A program made the position numbers and the translations under genes. Positions 8,369-17,129 of a stretch of 58,013 nt of DNA are shown here, in pieces. Position 1 is the first letter of the stretch, and each line of letters opens with the position of its first letter. The notes under the pieces were generated by a model, which saw only the letters and a program-made list of their open reading frames with translations, had not been told where the DNA came from and did not search any database. The stretch comes from Sulfitobacter sabulilitoris. GTDB lineage: Bacteria; Pseudomonadota; Alphaproteobacteria; Rhodobacterales; Rhodobacteraceae. The stretch is taken from the NCBI RefSeq assembly GCF_005887615.1, contig NZ_VANS01000008.1, positions 1-58,013 of the forward strand. Reading direction: 5' to 3'.

Positions 8369-8852
8369 GCGACCGGCGGCTCACGGCTGTTGTGATCGGA
8401 TGCTGCGCACCGCTGCGCAAGGACCGCTTGCCGAACAGACCGCGCCCTGCCCTCTCCGCGATGCGCCATGCGGGCAAGGACCCGAGGAGAGCGACGCTAA
8501 CGGCCCCGGGACAGACGCAGACGCCGGACATCGCAATACAACGCAATAACGCGTCGCAAGCAATGACGCGACGCCAAGCGTAATCGCGCGAAGCACCTGT
8601 TGCGCATGTGCCCCCTGTTGCGTCACCACACGAGACAGGGGGCCGATTGAACGCGCGTTGGGATGCCCCGCCAGGGGCGGGAACCCGACCGACCCTTGTC
8701 CGGTCGGGTGGGCATTCCCGGCCAGATGTGCTTGCGTCAAATTCCGCCTGCGCCGCGGCAAACCCGCATCAAGGCCCGAATCCGCTTGACCTTTGGGGGT
8801 GCACTCTGTTGAACCCACCTCTGATATCAAATGCATCAGGTGGCAGTCCCCC
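8369..8852 (+). other. 484-nt gene-free, highly structured region upstream of yidC
   Basis: I find no credible coding gene on either strand. Several strong inverted repeats are visible. 8610-8643 is a 9-bp stem (GCCCCCTGT/ACAGGGGGC) with a possible inner 3-bp extension. 8683-8709 is a perfect 9-bp stem (ACCCGACCG/CGGTCGGGT) with a 9-nt loop. This second hairpin is enclosed by a potential outer helix, 8660-8668 with 8710-8719, and competes with a CCCGCC/GGCGGG stem at 8667-8681. A separate hairpin at 8815-8843 covers the yidC ribosome binding site. The region could be a long regulatory leader, a terminator for the upstream gene, or a small RNA. Confidence 0.5.
8815..8843 (+). promoter_or_regulatory. 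hairpin sequestering the yidC Shine-Dalgarno
   Basis: CCACCT at 8815-8820 plus GAT at 8823-8825 pair with ATCAGGTGG at 8835-8843, giving a 9-bp stem with a 2-nt bulge and a 9-nt loop. The 3' arm contains AGGTGG (8838-8843), the only plausible ribosome binding site for the yidC ATG at 8853. The geometry is seen directly; translational control is inferred. Confidence 0.55.
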
Positions 8853-10676
8853 ATGGACGATCAGAACAAGAACCTCATTCTTGCAACGGCGCTCAGCTTT
8901 ATCGTGATCCTTGTCTGGTTCGTGCTGTTTCCCCCGCCCGAAGCACAGGCCCCCGCAGACGCGCCCGTGGCGCAGACCGACGCGGGCCAGGGCGTGACCA
9001 CCCCGGCCCCGGCCGCCACGGCAACCACGCCGACCGACATCGCCACCGACACGGAGACGCGTCAGGCCGCCCTGGCCGACGCCCCGCGTGTTCCCATCGC
9101 GACCGACCGTCTGAGCGGGTCGATCTCGCTGTTGGGGGGCCGCATCGACGACCTGTCACTGAACGATTACCGCACCACACTGGATGATGACGCCCCGATC
9201 GTGACCATGCTGTCGCCTGTGGGCAGCCCGGATGCCTATTACGCGCTCTATGGCTGGGCGGCGGGGGCCGGGCTCGACCCGTCCGCGGTTCCGGGGCCCA
9301 ACACCGAATGGGCCCTGGCCGAAGGCGACACGCTGGCCGTCGGCAGCCCGGTCACGCTCAGCTGGGACAACGGCGCGGGCCTGCGCTTTACACGGACCAT
9401 CGCGGTGGATCAGGACTACATGTTCACCATCGACCAGACCGTGACCAACACCGGCGACGCCGCGGCAAGCCTTGCCCCCTACGGCATCCTGGCGCGCCAT
9501 GGGGTGCCGTCGGACGCCAAGAACTTCTTTATCCTGCACGAGGGCGTCGTCGCGATGGCGGACGGCGAACTGACAGAAACCGACTGGGATGACATCCCCG
9601 ATCTGGATGTCGATGCGCGCGAAGGTGTGCCGGCCCAGCGGATCGAGAACGCCACGAATGGCTGGATTGGATTTACCGATCACTTCTGGATGGCAACGCT
9701 GATCCCCGACCAGGCGACGCCCACGCGTCTGTCCACGAAATACCTGCCGCAAACCGAGATCTTCCAGACCGAAACCGTTCTGCCCACGCAGACCGTCGCG
9801 CCCGGCGGCGAAGTCACGGTGCAATCGCGGCTGTTCGCCGGCGCCAAGGAATGGGAAGCCATCCGAGAATACCAGGATCAGGGCGTGGACCGGTTCATCG
9901 ACAGCATCGACTGGGGATGGTTCTTTTTCCTGACCAAGCCAATCTTCTGGCTGCTGCACGAACTGAACCAGATCATCGGCAACATGGGGGTGTCCATCAT
10001 CAGCCTGACGCTGATCATCAAGGCTGTTCTGTTCCCGCTGGCCTATAAATCCTACGTCTCGATGGCCAAGATGAAGGAGCTTCAGCCCCAGATGGAGAAG
10101 CTCAAGGAAAGGGCGGGCGACGACCGGCAAAAGATGCAGCAGGGCATGATGGAGCTTTACAAGAAGGAAAAGGTGAACCCCGCCGCGGGCTGTCTGCCGA
10201 TCCTTCTGCAAATCCCGATCTTCTTTTCGCTCTACAAGGTGATTTTCGTCACGATCGAATTGCGTCATGCCCCGTTCTTTGGCCCCTTTCAGGACCTCAG
10301 CGCGCCCGATCCGACCTCGCTTTTGAACCTCTTCGGGCTGCTGCCCTTCGACGGACCGGAGCCGGGCAGCATCATGGCGCTGGTCTTTATCGGGATCCTG
10401 CCGCTGCTGTTGGGCATATCCATGTGGCTGCAACAGAAACTGAACCCGGCACCCACGGACCCGACGCAGCAGATGATTTTTGCCTGGATGCCTTGGGTCT
10501 TCATGTTCATGCTGGGCGGGTTTGCAAGCGGCCTGGTCGTGTACTGGATCGCCAACAACACGATCACATTTACCCAGCAGTACCTGATCATGCGCAGCCA
10601 GGGCTATAAACCGGACGTCTTCGGCAACATCAAACGCAGTTTCGCACGCAAGGCCAAGTCGGACGGCAAGGGATGA
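8853..10676 (+). CDS. yidC: membrane protein insertase YidC
   Basis: 607 aa. YidC/Oxa1 insertase of the inner membrane, acting alone or with SecYEG. An N-terminal transmembrane helix (about 8-28) is followed by a Pro/Ala-rich linker, the large periplasmic P1 domain (about 80-350) and the C-terminal five-helix core. Core signatures include NPAAGCLPILLQIPIFFSLY and VYWIANNTITFTQQYLIM. The start is set by MDDQNKNLILATALSF, with AGGTGG 9 nt upstream. The C terminus overlaps the MOSC gene by 4 nt. Confidence 0.97.
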   Translation: MDDQNKNLILATALSFIVILVWFVLFPPPEAQAPADAPVAQTDAGQGVTTPAPAATATTPTDIATDTETRQAALADAPRVPIATDRLSGSISLLGGRIDDLSLNDYRTTLDDDAPIVTMLSPVGSPDAYYALYGWAAGAGLDPSAVPGPNTEWALAEGDTLAVGSPVTLSWDNGAGLRFTRTIAVDQDYMFTIDQTVTNTGDAAASLAPYGILARHGVPSDAKNFFILHEGVVAMADGELTETDWDDIPDLDVDAREGVPAQRIENATNGWIGFTDHFWMATLIPDQATPTRLSTKYLPQTEIFQTETVLPTQTVAPGGEVTVQSRLFAGAKEWEAIREYQDQGVDRFIDSIDWGWFFFLTKPIFWLLHELNQIIGNMGVSIISLTLIIKAVLFPLAYKSYVSMAKMKELQPQMEKLKERAGDDRQKMQQGMMELYKKEKVNPAAGCLPILLQIPIFFSLYKVIFVTIELRHAPFFGPFQDLSAPDPTSLLNLFGLLPFDGPEPGSIMALVFIGILPLLLGISMWLQQKLNPAPTDPTQQMIFAWMPWVFMFMLGGFASGLVVYWIANNTITFTQQYLIMRSQGYKPDVFGNIKRSFARKAKSDGKG

Positions 10677-11413
10677 TAACGCTGCGCCACCTGCTGCGCT
10701 ATCCGCTGAAAAGCCACGGGCGCGAAGCGGTGGACAAGGTCGAACTGACCGCCGGGGCCGCGATGCCCTGGGACAGGGTGTGGGCGGTGGCGCATGACGC
10801 GTCCCACGCCGATGGCAGCGAATGGGCCGCGTGCGTGAATTTCAGCCGCGTATCCAAGGCGCCGCAACTGATGGCCATCACCGCAACCTTTGACGCCGAA
10901 ACCGAAGCGCTGACACTGGCGCATCCGTTGCTCAGCGATCTGACGTTTCACCCCGACACCGACGCCGCGCGGTTCATCGACTGGGTCATGCCGCTTGTGC
11001 CGCAGGACCGCGCCCTGCCCGACCGTATCCTGCGGCTCGACGGACGCGGCTTTACCGACAGCGACTTTGCCTCCGTCACCTTGTGCAACCTGGCGTCGCA
11101 CCGCGCGGTCGAGCGACAGATCGGCCATGAGATGTCGATCCACCGCTGGCGCGGCAACATCTGGGTCGATGGCGCGGAGCCCTGGGCCGAATTCGACTGG
11201 ATCGGGCGCGACCTGCGGCTTGGCGGTGCGGTGCTGCGCGGAGTGGAGCGCACGGACCGCTGCCTGGCGACAACCGCCAACCCGGACAACGGTCTGCGCG
11301 ACGCCGATACGCTCGGCGCGTTGGATCACTGGGGCCACAATGATTTTTCGATCCGCGCGGCCGTGATCGAAAGCGGCCCGGTCGCGGTCGGCGACCGGCT
11401 TGAGGTGATCTGA
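10673..11413 (+). CDS. MOSC domain-containing protein
   Basis: 246 aa. An N-terminal MOSC beta-barrel (LLRYPLKSHGREAVDKVEL) precedes the MOSC domain, whose conserved cysteine lies in RTDRCLATTANPDNG (C197). MOSC proteins resemble the C-terminal domain of molybdenum cofactor sulfurase and mARC enzymes, and are thought to handle Moco-bound or persulfide sulfur. The exact substrate is unknown. The gene overlaps yidC and abuts yihA, so it is probably cotranscribed with both. Confidence 0.88.
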   Translation: MITLRHLLRYPLKSHGREAVDKVELTAGAAMPWDRVWAVAHDASHADGSEWAACVNFSRVSKAPQLMAITATFDAETEALTLAHPLLSDLTFHPDTDAARFIDWVMPLVPQDRALPDRILRLDGRGFTDSDFASVTLCNLASHRAVERQIGHEMSIHRWRGNIWVDGAEPWAEFDWIGRDLRLGGAVLRGVERTDRCLATTANPDNGLRDADTLGALDHWGHNDFSIRAAVIESGPVAVGDRLEVI

Positions 11414-12063
11414 TGCAACTGCCCTTTCCCATAGCCGAAGAACCCGACGCACAGACCGTCGAACGGGGCCGGTTGCTGTTTGCGGGCGAAACCGAATTCG
11501 TCAAGGGCGTCGTCGCGATGTCCGGCCTGCCCGAAGCGGACCGGCTCGAGGTCTGCTTTGCCGGGCGCTCGAATGTCGGTAAATCATCGCTGATCAATGC
11601 GTTGACCGGGCGGCGCGGTCTTGCGCGCGCATCGAACACGCCGGGCCGCACGCAGGAAATCAACTATTTCACGGCCGGCGACGACCTCTATCTCGTCGAC
11701 CTTCCGGGCTATGGCTATGCCAACGCGCCCCTGCCCGTGGTCGAGAAATGGCAGCGGCTGCTCAAGCAGTTCCTGTCGGGCCGTCAGACCCTTCGCCGCG
11801 CCTTTGTACTGATCGATGCCCGGCACGGGGCGAAAAAGGTCGACGAGGAAATCATGAGCCTGCTGGACAGTGCCGCGGTTACCTTTCAGGTCGTTGTGAC
11901 CAAGGCCGACAAGGTCAAGGAAAAGGAACGCGAACGGGTGCTGGACCAAATTCGCACCACTCTGGCCAAGCATCCGGCGGCCTTTCCCGAACTGATCGTC
12001 ACCTCCAGCGAAAAGGGCTGGGGAATTCCGACGTTGCGGGCCATAATCGCCACACTTGAATAG
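11413..12063 (+). CDS. yihA: ribosome biogenesis GTP-binding protein YihA/YsxC
   Basis: 216 aa GTPase of the EngB family, needed for late 50S assembly. G1 GRSNVGKSS (51-59), the switch segment [13 protein letters not shown]3 DLPGYGYA (96-103), G4 TKAD (163-166) and G5 TSSEKG near the C terminus are all present. The start codon overlaps the last base of the MOSC stop. Confidence 0.96.
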   Translation: MQLPFPIAEEPDAQTVERGRLLFAGETEFVKGVVAMSGLPEADRLEVCFAGRSNVGKSSLINALTGRRGLARASNTPGRTQEINYFTAGDDLYLVDLPGYGYANAPLPVVEKWQRLLKQFLSGRQTLRRAFVLIDARHGAKKVDEEIMSLLDSAAVTFQVVVTKADKVKEKERERVLDQIRTTLAKHPAAFPELIVTSSEKGWGIPTLRAIIATLE

Positions 12064-12130
12064 CACCTTGGCCACCCCCCTTGCGAGGCCTGCGGCCAGT
12101 CCCGATAACATCTTTACGCATGGCTCTAGG

Positions 12131-12994
12131 ATGAAAACCCAAGATATGAACCGCGACTGGATCGCCACCGCCCGCACCCTGAACCAGGCCCTGCCGTATT
12201 TGCAGCGCTATGCGGACGCCACCGTTGTCATCAAGCTTGGCGGTCACGCCATGGGCAGCGACGAGGCGATGGCCGAGTTTGCGCGCGACGTCACGCTGAT
12301 GCGGCAGGTCGGCGTCAACCCGGTGATCGTGCATGGCGGCGGACCGATGATCAACGCCATGCTGGACCGCCTGCAGATCAAATCGGAGTTCATCAACGGC
12401 AAGCGGGTCACAGATGCCGCCACGATGGAAGTCGTCGAAATGGTGCTGAGCGGGCTTGTGAACGCGCGCATCGTGCAGGCGATATCCGAACAGGGGGGGC
12501 GTGCCGTCGGCGTATCGGGCAAGGACAGCGGGCTGATCATCTGCGATCAGACAAATCCCGATCTGGGCCTTGTCGGCACCCCGAGCCAGGTGAACCCGAA
12601 ACTGCTTCAGGATCTGGTCGAAAAGGGCATCATTCCGGTGATCGCCCCGCTTGGCATGGGCCGCAACGGCGAGACCTTCAACATCAACGGCGACACGGCC
12701 GCGGGCGCCATTGCCGCCGCGCTCAGGGCCGACCGTCTGCTGCTGCTCACCGATGTGGCCGGCGTCAAGAACGCCGAAGGTCAGGTGGTGACGGAACTGA
12801 CCGCTGCCCAGATCCGCGAGATGACCGACAGCGGCGTGATCGCGGGCGGCATGATCCCCAAGACCGAAACCGCGCTTGATGCGCTCGAGGGCGGTGCGCG
12901 GGCTGTCGTGATCCTGGACGGGCGCGCGCCCAACGCCTGCCTGCTCGAGTTGTTCACCGAACATGGCGCGGGCAGCATCATCCGGGCAAAGTGA
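12131..12994 (+). CDS. argB: acetylglutamate kinase
   Basis: 287 aa. Phosphorylates N-acetyl-L-glutamate, the second step of arginine synthesis. The amino acid kinase fold is shown by [21 protein letters not shown], the [13 protein letters not shown] segment and the C-terminal [12 protein letters not shown]. The N-terminal helix [19 protein letters not shown] resembles the extension of arginine-inhibited hexameric enzymes, so feedback inhibition is likely. Starts at 12131 and 12146 are both possible; an upstream ATG at 12056 would overlap yihA. Confidence 0.96.
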   Translation: MKTQDMNRDWIATARTLNQALPYLQRYADATVVIKLGGHAMGSDEAMAEFARDVTLMRQVGVNPVIVHGGGPMINAMLDRLQIKSEFINGKRVTDAATMEVVEMVLSGLVNARIVQAISEQGGRAVGVSGKDSGLIICDQTNPDLGLVGTPSQVNPKLLQDLVEKGIIPVIAPLGMGRNGETFNINGDTAAGAIAAALRADRLLLLTDVAGVKNAEGQVVTELTAAQIREMTDSGVIAGGMIPKTETALDALEGGARAVVILDGRAPNACLLELFTEHGAGSIIRAK

Positions 12995-13063
12995 CCCCGT
13001 CCTGCGGCGCGCCGCGGCAGCGCCCGGCTTGTCAGCGCGGCACAACGGGATCATGCTGTCGGC

Positions 13064-13858
13064 ATGAGCTATGAGCTGATCCTTCGCCTGGGCGTGTTCC
13101 TGGGGCTTTTCACGGTGCTTGCCGGGCTCGAAGCACTCGCGCCACGCCGAATACGCCGTTTGCCGCGACGGGGGCGCTGGATCACGAACTGGGCGATCCT
13201 CCTGACCGACGCCGCGGTGTTGCGCGTGATGGCCATTGTGCTGCCCTTGCTGGCCGTGGGCGCCGCGCTGGACGCGCAGGCGCGCGGCTGGGGGCTGTTC
13301 AACCTGACTGGCTGGCCGGTCTTGGTCGAATTCTGTCTTGCGGTCCTGATCTTTGACTTCGCGATTTGGGCGCAGCACCTGGTGACCCACAAAATCCCGC
13401 TGCTGTGGCGCATTCACCGGGTGCATCACGCCGATCTGGACATGGATGTGACCACCGCGATCCGGTTTCACCCGGTCGAGATCGCGTTGTCGATGCTGAT
13501 CAAGATCGGGCTGGTCTACCTGATGGGTCCTTCGGTCGCCGCCGTGATCGCCTTCGAGGTGTTGCTGAACGGAACGGCCCTTTTCAACCACGCCAATCTG
13601 CGTCTGCCACATGGGCTGGACGCCGCGCTGCGCCGGGTGTTGGTCACGCCCGACATGCACCGTGTCCACCATTCGATCGAGCGGATCGAGCATGACAGCA
13701 ATTACGGATTTGCGCTGTCGATATGGGACCGGATCTTTGGCACCTACAGGGCACAGCCATCGGCCGGTCACGACGCGATGACCATTGGCCTGAAATGGCA
13801 GGACAAACGGCCCAGTCGCCTTGGCTGGTCGCTGTTGCTGCCGTTTTCGCGCGAATGA
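13064..13858 (+). CDS. sterol desaturase / fatty acid hydroxylase family protein
   Basis: 264 aa. Multi-pass membrane protein with four or so helices and the histidine clusters of a di-iron hydroxylase: QHLVTH, WRIHRVHHAD, FNHANL and HRVHHSIERIEHDSNYG. The fold modifies lipid chains such as fatty acids or sterol-like compounds; the substrate is not identifiable here. No good Shine-Dalgarno precedes the ATG at 13064. A TTGTCA - 17 bp - CATGCT box ends only 6 nt before it, so a leaderless message is conceivable but weakly supported. Confidence 0.85.
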   Translation: MSYELILRLGVFLGLFTVLAGLEALAPRRIRRLPRRGRWITNWAILLTDAAVLRVMAIVLPLLAVGAALDAQARGWGLFNLTGWPVLVEFCLAVLIFDFAIWAQHLVTHKIPLLWRIHRVHHADLDMDVTTAIRFHPVEIALSMLIKIGLVYLMGPSVAAVIAFEVLLNGTALFNHANLRLPHGLDAALRRVLVTPDMHRVHHSIERIEHDSNYGFALSIWDRIFGTYRAQPSAGHDAMTIGLKWQDKRPSRLGWSLLLPFSRE

Positions 13859-14511
13859 GGTATGACGCGCTGACCCGCGCAGCCCGTACGCGGCACCTCG
13901 CGGTGCTGGGCGGCTTTCATCCTGCACCGGGCGATGACGCGCCAGGGGACTGCAAGACGCTGGTTCTGCTGGGCCCCGACGAGCCGGGCTTCTGGCCGCA
14001 CCTGACCGCATCGCCCGAATACCGCGATGGCCACCCGGACCCGGTGGACCGATGGTCACGCAGGGTCGTGAACGATTGGGCAGGCGAGCTTGGCGCCACG
14101 GCGGTCTTTCCGTTCGGCGGTCCGCCGTACCTGCCGTTTTACCGCTGGGCGCTGCGCACGGGCCGCATCCATGCCTCTCCGGTCCGGCTTTTGGTGCATG
14201 ACGAGGCGGGATTGTTCGTGTCGTTCCGCGCCGCCCTCGCGCTCGACAGCCACATCGACTTGCCGCACCCTCCGCCCTCGCCCTGTGATGCCTGTGCGGG
14301 GCAGCCGTGCCGCACCGCCTGCCCGGTCGATGCCTTGGATGGGGCGGGGTATGACGTGCCGGCCTGCAAGACCTACCTGCACAGCGCCGACGGCCAGACC
14401 TGCATGACCCAAGGCTGCGCCGTGCGCCGCGCCTGCCCGGTATCGGCCCGGTTTGGGCGACTGCCCGCGCAGTCGGCCTATCACATGCAACAGTTTCGAG
14501 AGGCAGAATGA
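13855..14511 (+). CDS. cysteine-rich 4Fe-4S ferredoxin-like protein
   Basis: 218 aa. The C-terminal third has two cysteine sets: CDACAGQPCRTACP (C144, C147, C152, C156) and C171, C183, C188, C194, the last in RRACPV. These fit binding of iron-sulfur clusters, as in QueG-like and ferredoxin-like proteins. The N-terminal 140 residues match no function I recognise. The start ATGA overlaps the hydroxylase-like gene, and the 3' end overlaps the phosphatase gene, so the three genes form one operon. An electron-transfer link to the di-iron enzyme is an attractive inference. Confidence 0.8.
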   Translation: MRYDALTRAARTRHLAVLGGFHPAPGDDAPGDCKTLVLLGPDEPGFWPHLTASPEYRDGHPDPVDRWSRRVVNDWAGELGATAVFPFGGPPYLPFYRWALRTGRIHASPVRLLVHDEAGLFVSFRAALALDSHIDLPHPPPSPCDACAGQPCRTACPVDALDGAGYDVPACKTYLHSADGQTCMTQGCAVRRACPVSARFGRLPAQSAYHMQQFREAE

Positions 14512-15014
14512 CAAAGCGACTGATCCTGATGAGGCACGCGAAATCGGAATGGGGCACGGGCGCGCCCGATCATGCCCGCACGCTGAACCCGCGCGGCCGG
14601 CGATCGGCGGTGGGCCTGGGGGCGTTCCTGCGTCACAACGGTTATCTTCCCGACGAGGTGCTCTGCTCGGACGCTGTCCGCACGCGCGAAACGCTGGCCG
14701 GGCTTGATCTGCCGCCGGACACACCGGTGCGCTATCTAAGGGCGTTGTATCACGCGGATGTGGGGACGATGCTGGCGCTTTTGCGCGGAGCCAGGGGCGA
14801 TTGCGTGCTGATGGTAGGCCATAACCCTGGAATAGCCTTTTGCGCGCATAGGCTTCTGACGACCCCGCCCGATCATCATCGGTTCGATGATTACCCGACA
14901 GGGGCCACGCTGGTCGCGGATTTCGATCTGGAGGATTGGGCGGATTTGCCAATCGGCACGGGAACCGCGGTCCAGTTCGTCACACCCAGGGATCTGGACG
15001 CGGAAACACAGTAA
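14508..15014 (+). CDS. SixA-type histidine phosphatase
   Basis: 168 aa histidine phosphatase superfamily protein. The catalytic RH motif is in LILMRHAKSEWG (His10), and a second active-site His is in VGHNPG near residue 105. E. coli SixA removes phosphate from phosphohistidine in phosphotransfer proteins. The short length fits SixA better than phosphoglycerate mutases. The gene is followed at once by the terminator shared with bztD. Confidence 0.88.
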   Translation: MTKRLILMRHAKSEWGTGAPDHARTLNPRGRRSAVGLGAFLRHNGYLPDEVLCSDAVRTRETLAGLDLPPDTPVRYLRALYHADVGTMLALLRGARGDCVLMVGHNPGIAFCAHRLLTTPPDHHRFDDYPTGATLVADFDLEDWADLPIGTGTAVQFVTPRDLDAETQ

Positions 15015-15037
15015 GGCGGGGGGGCGGCCCCCGCCTT
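15013..15037. terminator. bidirectional terminator between the SixA gene and bztD
   Basis: AAGGCGGGGG (15013-15022) and CCCCCGCCTT (15028-15037) form a perfect 10-bp stem with a 5-nt loop, between convergent genes. The U-tracts are short on both strands. Confidence 0.7.
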
Positions 15038-15046
15038 CCTGGTTGG

Positions 15047-15817
15047 TCAGTGACCCAAGATCTGGCTCAGGAACAACTTGGTCCGCGGGCTTTGCGGGTT
15101 GTTGAAGAACTCTTCGGGCTCGTTCTGTTCAACGATCTGGCCCTCGTCCATAAAGATCACGCGGTTCGCCACCTGACGGGCAAAACCCATCTCGTGCGTG
15201 ACGCAAAGCATGGTCATGCCCTCTTCGGCGAGTTCGACCATCGTATCCAGAACTTCCTTGATCATCTCGGGATCAAGCGCCGATGTCGGTTCGTCGAACA
15301 GCATGATCCGGGGGCGCATGCACAACGACCGTGCGATCGCCACACGCTGCTGCTGGCCACCCGACAACTGGCCGGGATACTTGTCGGCCTGATCCGGGAT
15401 CTTCACCTTCTTGAGGAAATGCATCGCCAGTTCCTCGGCTTCTTTCTTGGGCGTCTTGCGAACCCAGATCGGCGCCAGCGTGCAGTTTTCCAGGATCGTC
15501 AGATGCGGGAACAGGTTGAAGTGCTGAAAGCACATGCCGACCTCGGACCGGATCTTGTCAATGTTCTTGAGGTCAGACGACAACACGGTGCCATCGACTT
15601 CGATCCGCCCCTGCTGGTGTTCCTCCAGCGCGTTGATGCAGCGGATCAACGTCGATTTTCCCGATCCCGACGGCCCCGCGATCACGATCCGCTCGCCCTG
15701 GTAGACGGTCAGGTCGATGTCGCGCAGCACATGAAAGGTGCCGTACCACTTGTTCATGTTCTGGATGGAAACGGCGACCTTGTCGGACACTTCCTTGAGC
15801 TTGGTATTCTCAGCCAT
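15047..15817 (-). CDS. bztD: glutamate/glutamine/aspartate/asparagine ABC transporter ATP-binding protein
   Basis: 256 aa ATPase of a polar amino acid transporter (BztD/AapP type). Walker [10 protein letters not shown] (48-56), the [15 protein letters not shown] signature, Walker [16 protein letters not shown] and the H-loop [13 protein letters not shown] are intact. It is the last gene of bztABCD, 18 nt after bztC. Confidence 0.95.
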   Translation of the reverse strand: MAENTKLKEVSDKVAVSIQNMNKWYGTFHVLRDIDLTVYQGERIVIAGPSGSGKSTLIRCINALEEHQQGRIEVDGTVLSSDLKNIDKIRSEVGMCFQHFNLFPHLTILENCTLAPIWVRKTPKKEAEELAMHFLKKVKIPDQADKYPGQLSGGQQQRVAIARSLCMRPRIMLFDEPTSALDPEMIKEVLDTMVELAEEGMTMLCVTHEMGFARQVANRVIFMDEGQIVEQNEPEEFFNNPQSPRTKLFLSQILGH

Positions 15818-15835
15818 TGTGACGGACCTTTCTGA

Positions 15836-17128
15836 TTAGTGCCCGGTCTGAAGCTTGCGCTCCAACCATTGGGAATATTGCGAGATGCCGTAGCAGACGA
15901 CAAAAAACAGAAGCGCGGCAAAGCCCCAAAGCTCCCAATAGACGCCGTTCCAGTCGGTGGAGGCGAGGATCGGACCCCGGATCATGCCCACCAGGTCGAA
16001 CATCGAAATGATCGACACCAGCGTGGTGTCCTTGAACAGGCCCACCGCGACGTTGACGATACCCGGAATGGAGATTTTCAGTGCCTGCGGCAGAATGATC
16101 AGCCGCATAGCCTGCGCATAGTCGAGCCCGAGGCTGTCGGCGGCTTCGTATTGGCCCCGCGGCAGGGCGGCAAGCCCGCCGCGGATCACTTCGGCGATAT
16201 AGGCGGCGGCGAACATGGTGATCATGATGATCACCCGCAAGATCAGGTCGAAGTTCGTCCCCGGCGGCAGGAAATACGCCAGCACGACGTTCGCGACGAA
16301 CAGCAGGGTGATCAGCGGCACACCGCGAATGAACTCGATAAACACCACGCAGATCAGCTTGATGATCGGCAGCGAGCTTTGACGGCCCAGCGCCAGCGCG
16401 ATGCCCAAGGGCAACGACAGCGACACGCAGACCACGCCGAGGATCATGTTCAGCATGAACCCACCCATGTTCCGGCTTGCCACCGCCTCGAGCGCAAGAA
16501 CGCCCTCGAGAGGCGCGGTGATGTAGCCACCGATGAACCAGATCAGAAGCGCGGCCAGAATGCCGCCAAAGAACCCGGCGGCAAAGCTGTTGGCGACCAG
16601 GCGGCTGTAGACCAGGTAGCCGCCCACGACACCGATCAGCGCCATGACCGGCACCGCGATCGTACCCCCCCAGATCAGCCAGAACGCGATGAAGGGATAG
16701 AGCCCGGTCACCACCAAAAGCCCGCGCGGCAAATGCGAGAACAGCACGGGCGCTGCGGCCACGAACAACAACGCAAAGGCCAGCGTCGGCCGCCAATAGC
16801 CATCTTGCGGATAGGCGATGCCGAACAACAACTGGTTCCAGCGTTCGGTCAGGACCGAGAAACATCCCCCCGACGCGCCCTCGAGCACCTCGCGGCACTC
16901 GCGGATGTTGGCCGTGGTCCAGACGCCGCCCAGAAGCCAGGGCAGGAACCCTGCAAGCAGGGAATAGACCACATAAAGCGCCAGCAGCGTCAGGATCGTG
17001 TACGGCACTGACGAGAAAAGGCTTTCGCGCATCCACTTGATCGCACCGGTTTGCGCGGCTGGTGGCTCTGACTGCGGCAGCATCGTGTCGCGCACGTAGC
17101 TGACGGAATGAGCGTGGGTATCAGACAT
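15836..17128 (-). CDS. bztC: amino acid ABC transporter permease BztC/AapM
   Basis: 430 aa inner-membrane permease, longer than typical HisMQ proteins because extra N-terminal helices and a periplasmic segment precede the core, as in BztC/AapM. The cytoplasmic coupling loop reads EAADSLGLDYAQAMRLIILP. It pairs with BztB, whose gene ends one base before this start. Confidence 0.94.
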   Translation of the reverse strand: MSDTHAHSVSYVRDTMLPQSEPPAAQTGAIKWMRESLFSSVPYTILTLLALYVVYSLLAGFLPWLLGGVWTTANIRECREVLEGASGGCFSVLTERWNQLLFGIAYPQDGYWRPTLAFALLFVAAAPVLFSHLPRGLLVVTGLYPFIAFWLIWGGTIAVPVMALIGVVGGYLVYSRLVANSFAAGFFGGILAALLIWFIGGYITAPLEGVLALEAVASRNMGGFMLNMILGVVCVSLSLPLGIALALGRQSSLPIIKLICVVFIEFIRGVPLITLLFVANVVLAYFLPPGTNFDLILRVIIMITMFAAAYIAEVIRGGLAALPRGQYEAADSLGLDYAQAMRLIILPQALKISIPGIVNVAVGLFKDTTLVSIISMFDLVGMIRGPILASTDWNGVYWELWGFAALLFFVVCYGISQYSQWLERKLQTGH

Positions 17129-17129
17129 A

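Noticed and set aside
11999-14557. Very long minus-strand open frame (about 850 codons)
   Set aside because: It is antisense to argB, the hydroxylase-like gene and the Fe-S gene. It is Arg/His/Gln-rich without any domain, as expected for the shadow of GC-rich genes.
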